A stretch of 22,564 nt of DNA from a virus. Positions 21,251 to 22,564 of the stretch are shown in pieces. A model generated the notes under the pieces. That model saw nothing but the letters and a program-made list of their open reading frames with translations. It made no database searches and had not been told where the DNA came from. Every line of letters begins with the position of its first letter. Within the stretch, counting starts at the first letter, position 1. The position numbers and the translations under genes were made by a program. The stretch covers positions 1 to 22,564 of the IMG/VR virus record IMGVR_UViG_3300043410_001133; one strand, written 5' to 3'.

Positions 21251-21701
21251 GTGGTATAACAAAATAGTTAATGATCTGTCAAGTCTTGCTGATTTTATAG
21301 AGTATTACGAAAACGAACTCATTGAAGCAAAAGCTGATACACGTATTCGTGGTAAATTAGAAAAATCAGCATCTGATTTGCCAGGAGAAACCGAGCATAG
21401 GTTCAATCAACTACAAGAGATTGAAGCAGTGCTTGAGTATCTTAACATTCAACTACGAAAAATTCGCCAAAAACATTTTAAGAAATTTTTAGAATCTTAT
21501 GCACGTGCTCTAACTAGCAGAGATGCTGAAAAATATACTGATGGTGAAGATGAAGTCATTGATATGGAAACTCTTATCAATGAAGTTGCTTTACTTAGAA
21601 ATAAATGGTTGGGTGTAATGAAAGGTCTAGAAAGTAAAAACTTTATGCTAGGACACATAGTTCGTTTAAGAACTGCTGGTATGGAAGACGTTGTTATTTG
21701 A
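21249..21701 (+). CDS. uvsY: UvsY-like recombination mediator
   Basis: The 150-aa product is highly helical and charged, like T4 UvsY (137 aa), which loads UvsX onto gp32-covered single-stranded DNA. The best match is the C-terminal block: LLRNKWLGVMKGLESKNF then MLGHIVRLRTAG, parallel to the T4 UvsY ending with a long helix, a short turn, and IKHIQDMRAFEAG. The middle helices (FNQLQEIEAVLEYLNIQLRK) fit the UvsY helical hairpin. Its position close to uvsX and gp32 supports the call. Overall identity is low by eye, so a profile search would be needed for certainty. Its TGA overlaps the next ATG. Confidence 0.72.
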   Translation: MWYNKIVNDLSSLADFIEYYENELIEAKADTRIRGKLEKSASDLPGETEHRFNQLQEIEAVLEYLNIQLRKIRQKHFKKFLESYARALTSRDAEKYTDGEDEVIDMETLINEVALLRNKWLGVMKGLESKNFMLGHIVRLRTAGMEDVVI

Positions 21702-21952
21702 TGGACTACAAAGAATACGCAGATCAATTAATTGAAGATTACAACTTGTGTTGTAAGGCTCGTCCTAAAAACAATGCAGTGGATATACAATTATTAAAAG
21801 ATTCTGTGGGTAAGTGGGCTAGTCATCTTGCTACTCAACGTAGTTGGGGAACAGACAATGAAATAGCAGAAGCTTGTCATCAACTTGCACCTAGATTACA
21901 AGAATTAAAAGAACAAGTTATAATTGAGGTATTAACTAATGGTACAGTTTAA
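21701..21952 (+). CDS. Small hypothetical protein, 83 aa
   Basis: I place the start at ATG 21701 (TGATG overlap with uvsY) rather than the TTG one codon earlier. The product is a soluble, probably all-helical protein with two adjacent Cys (NLCCKAR) and a conserved-looking WASHLATQRSWGT segment. It overlaps the next gene by 14 bases. No family is recognised; coupling to uvsY and the methyltransferase suggests expression in the same operon. Confidence 0.6.
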   Translation: MDYKEYADQLIEDYNLCCKARPKNNAVDIQLLKDSVGKWASHLATQRSWGTDNEIAEACHQLAPRLQELKEQVIIEVLTNGTV

Positions 21953-22564
21953 AAATGCACAGGAAAGCCACGATCATAGTAAAGAAGTATTAGAAGTTCT
22001 TTATGGTTATGATAGTTTCTTGGATAGCTTAGAGTTCATTGCTGATTTTGGCTGTGGGTATGGACTTGATACAGAGTGGTGGGCAAAACTTACTACAAGA
22101 GATGATCCACCAGAACCAAGAAACTATACTGTCTATGCAATAGATCGTGATAGTAGTAGAGTAAACAAACAAATTACCAAATTACCAAATGTGCATTTTT
22201 TTGAATCTGATTTTGATGGCGATGATCCAATAGTTCCAAGAAAAATAGATTTTTTATGGTGTCATGATGCGTTTCAATATGTTACTAACCCATTAAGAAC
22301 TTTAAAAAAATGGAATGAAATAATGAATGTAAATGGAATGTTACTTATGGTATTCCCTCAACAAATTCATTATGCATACAATAGATTGCAGACACACAGT
22401 TATAATTACACATATTACAACCACAATATTGTTAGTTTGATGTACATGCTAGCAGTAAATGGGTTTGATTGTAGAGACGCATATTTTAAAAAAGAAGAAA
22501 ATGATCCATGGTTATATGCAGCAGTGTACAAATCAGATATTGAACCAATGAATCCAAAATCTAC
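21939..22564 (+). CDS. Class I SAM-dependent methyltransferase (3' end cut by window)
   Basis: The frame runs from ATG 21939 to the end of the window without a stop, giving at least 208 residues. SAM-binding motif I is FIADFGCGYGLDT, followed by the motif II strand YTVYAIDRDS, a DFLWCHDAFQYV motif IV-like strand with a following helix NPLRTLKKWNEIM, and NGMLLMVFPQQ, a typical post-motif IV order of small-molecule or protein methyltransferases. No DNA-methyltransferase DPPY/NPPY motif is seen in the visible part, so DNA modification is less likely. The substrate is unknown. It overlaps the preceding gene by 14 bases in another frame. Confidence 0.8.
   Translation, partial: MVQFKNAQESHDHSKEVLEVLYGYDSFLDSLEFIADFGCGYGLDTEWWAKLTTRDDPPEPRNYTVYAIDRDSSRVNKQITKLPNVHFFESDFDGDDPIVPRKIDFLWCHDAFQYVTNPLRTLKKWNEIMNVNGMLLMVFPQQIHYAYNRLQTHSYNYTYYNHNIVSLMYMLAVNGFDCRDAYFKKEENDPWLYAAVYKSDIEPMNPKS

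Noticed and set aside
1-22564. tRNA genes, rRNA, insertion sequences, integrase or attachment sites
   Set aside because: None was recognised on either strand. Coding is nearly continuous, and the longest gap is the 132-nt gp32 leader.

Overview
This window is part of the genome of a tailed, contractile-tail phage of the T4-like superfamily. Clear homologues of T4 gp4 (head completion nuclease), gp16 and gp17 (small and large terminase), gp32 (single-strand DNA-binding protein), UvsX (recombinase) and UvsY (mediator) are present. The base composition is AT-rich by eye. The content (2-oxoglutarate oxygenases, a radical SAM enzyme, large low-complexity virion-type proteins, TTG/ATG starts packed with 1-4 nt overlaps) resembles the marine and freshwater T4-like phages such as cyanophages and pelagiphages, more than enterobacterial T4. 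No photosynthesis gene, tRNA or other host marker is visible, so the host cannot be named.

Layout. (1) Bases 1-1632: the end of a structural gene cut by the window, two small probable structural genes, then gp4. (2) 1641-2147: gp16. (3) 2174-11814: a tightly packed block of genes of mostly unknown function. Several products start with a short peptide resembling the T4 prohead-targeting sequence (I/L-x-E at residues 8-16), and several carry a repeated short motif of the form (M/L)-x-(R/K)-(L/I)-(A/S)-G-L. One of them is a 1131-residue protein that joins a phage lysozyme/transglycosylase domain to an SGNH esterase domain. The block ends with a signal-peptide nuclease. (4) 11851-14052: an AspH-type 2OG oxygenase, a small motif-bearing protein, and two divergently transcribed HNH endonuclease genes, one of them with NUMOD3 repeats. 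(5) 14061-17634: gp17, a second 2OG oxygenase and a conserved 475-residue phage protein. (6) 17635-22564: a leader with a long hairpin, gp32, a strong terminator, a radical SAM gene, uvsX, uvsY, small unknown genes and a truncated methyltransferase gene.

How it fits together. The packaging motor genes gp16 and gp17, commonly adjacent in T4-type genomes, are about 12 kb apart here. The genes between them look like a head- or virion-cargo locus: proteins with targeting-like N-termini, a Lys-rich AT-hook protein that could bind packaged DNA, and a cell-wall-degrading bifunctional enzyme. This cargo reading is my inference. The right-hand part is the recombination and replication module. Regulation looks T4-late-like: five ATAAATA boxes on the + strand all lie 5-75 nt upstream of a gene start, and gp16, gp17 and the 475-residue gene may be read from leaderless mRNAs. 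All homology statements come from reading the sequences by eye; no search was run.
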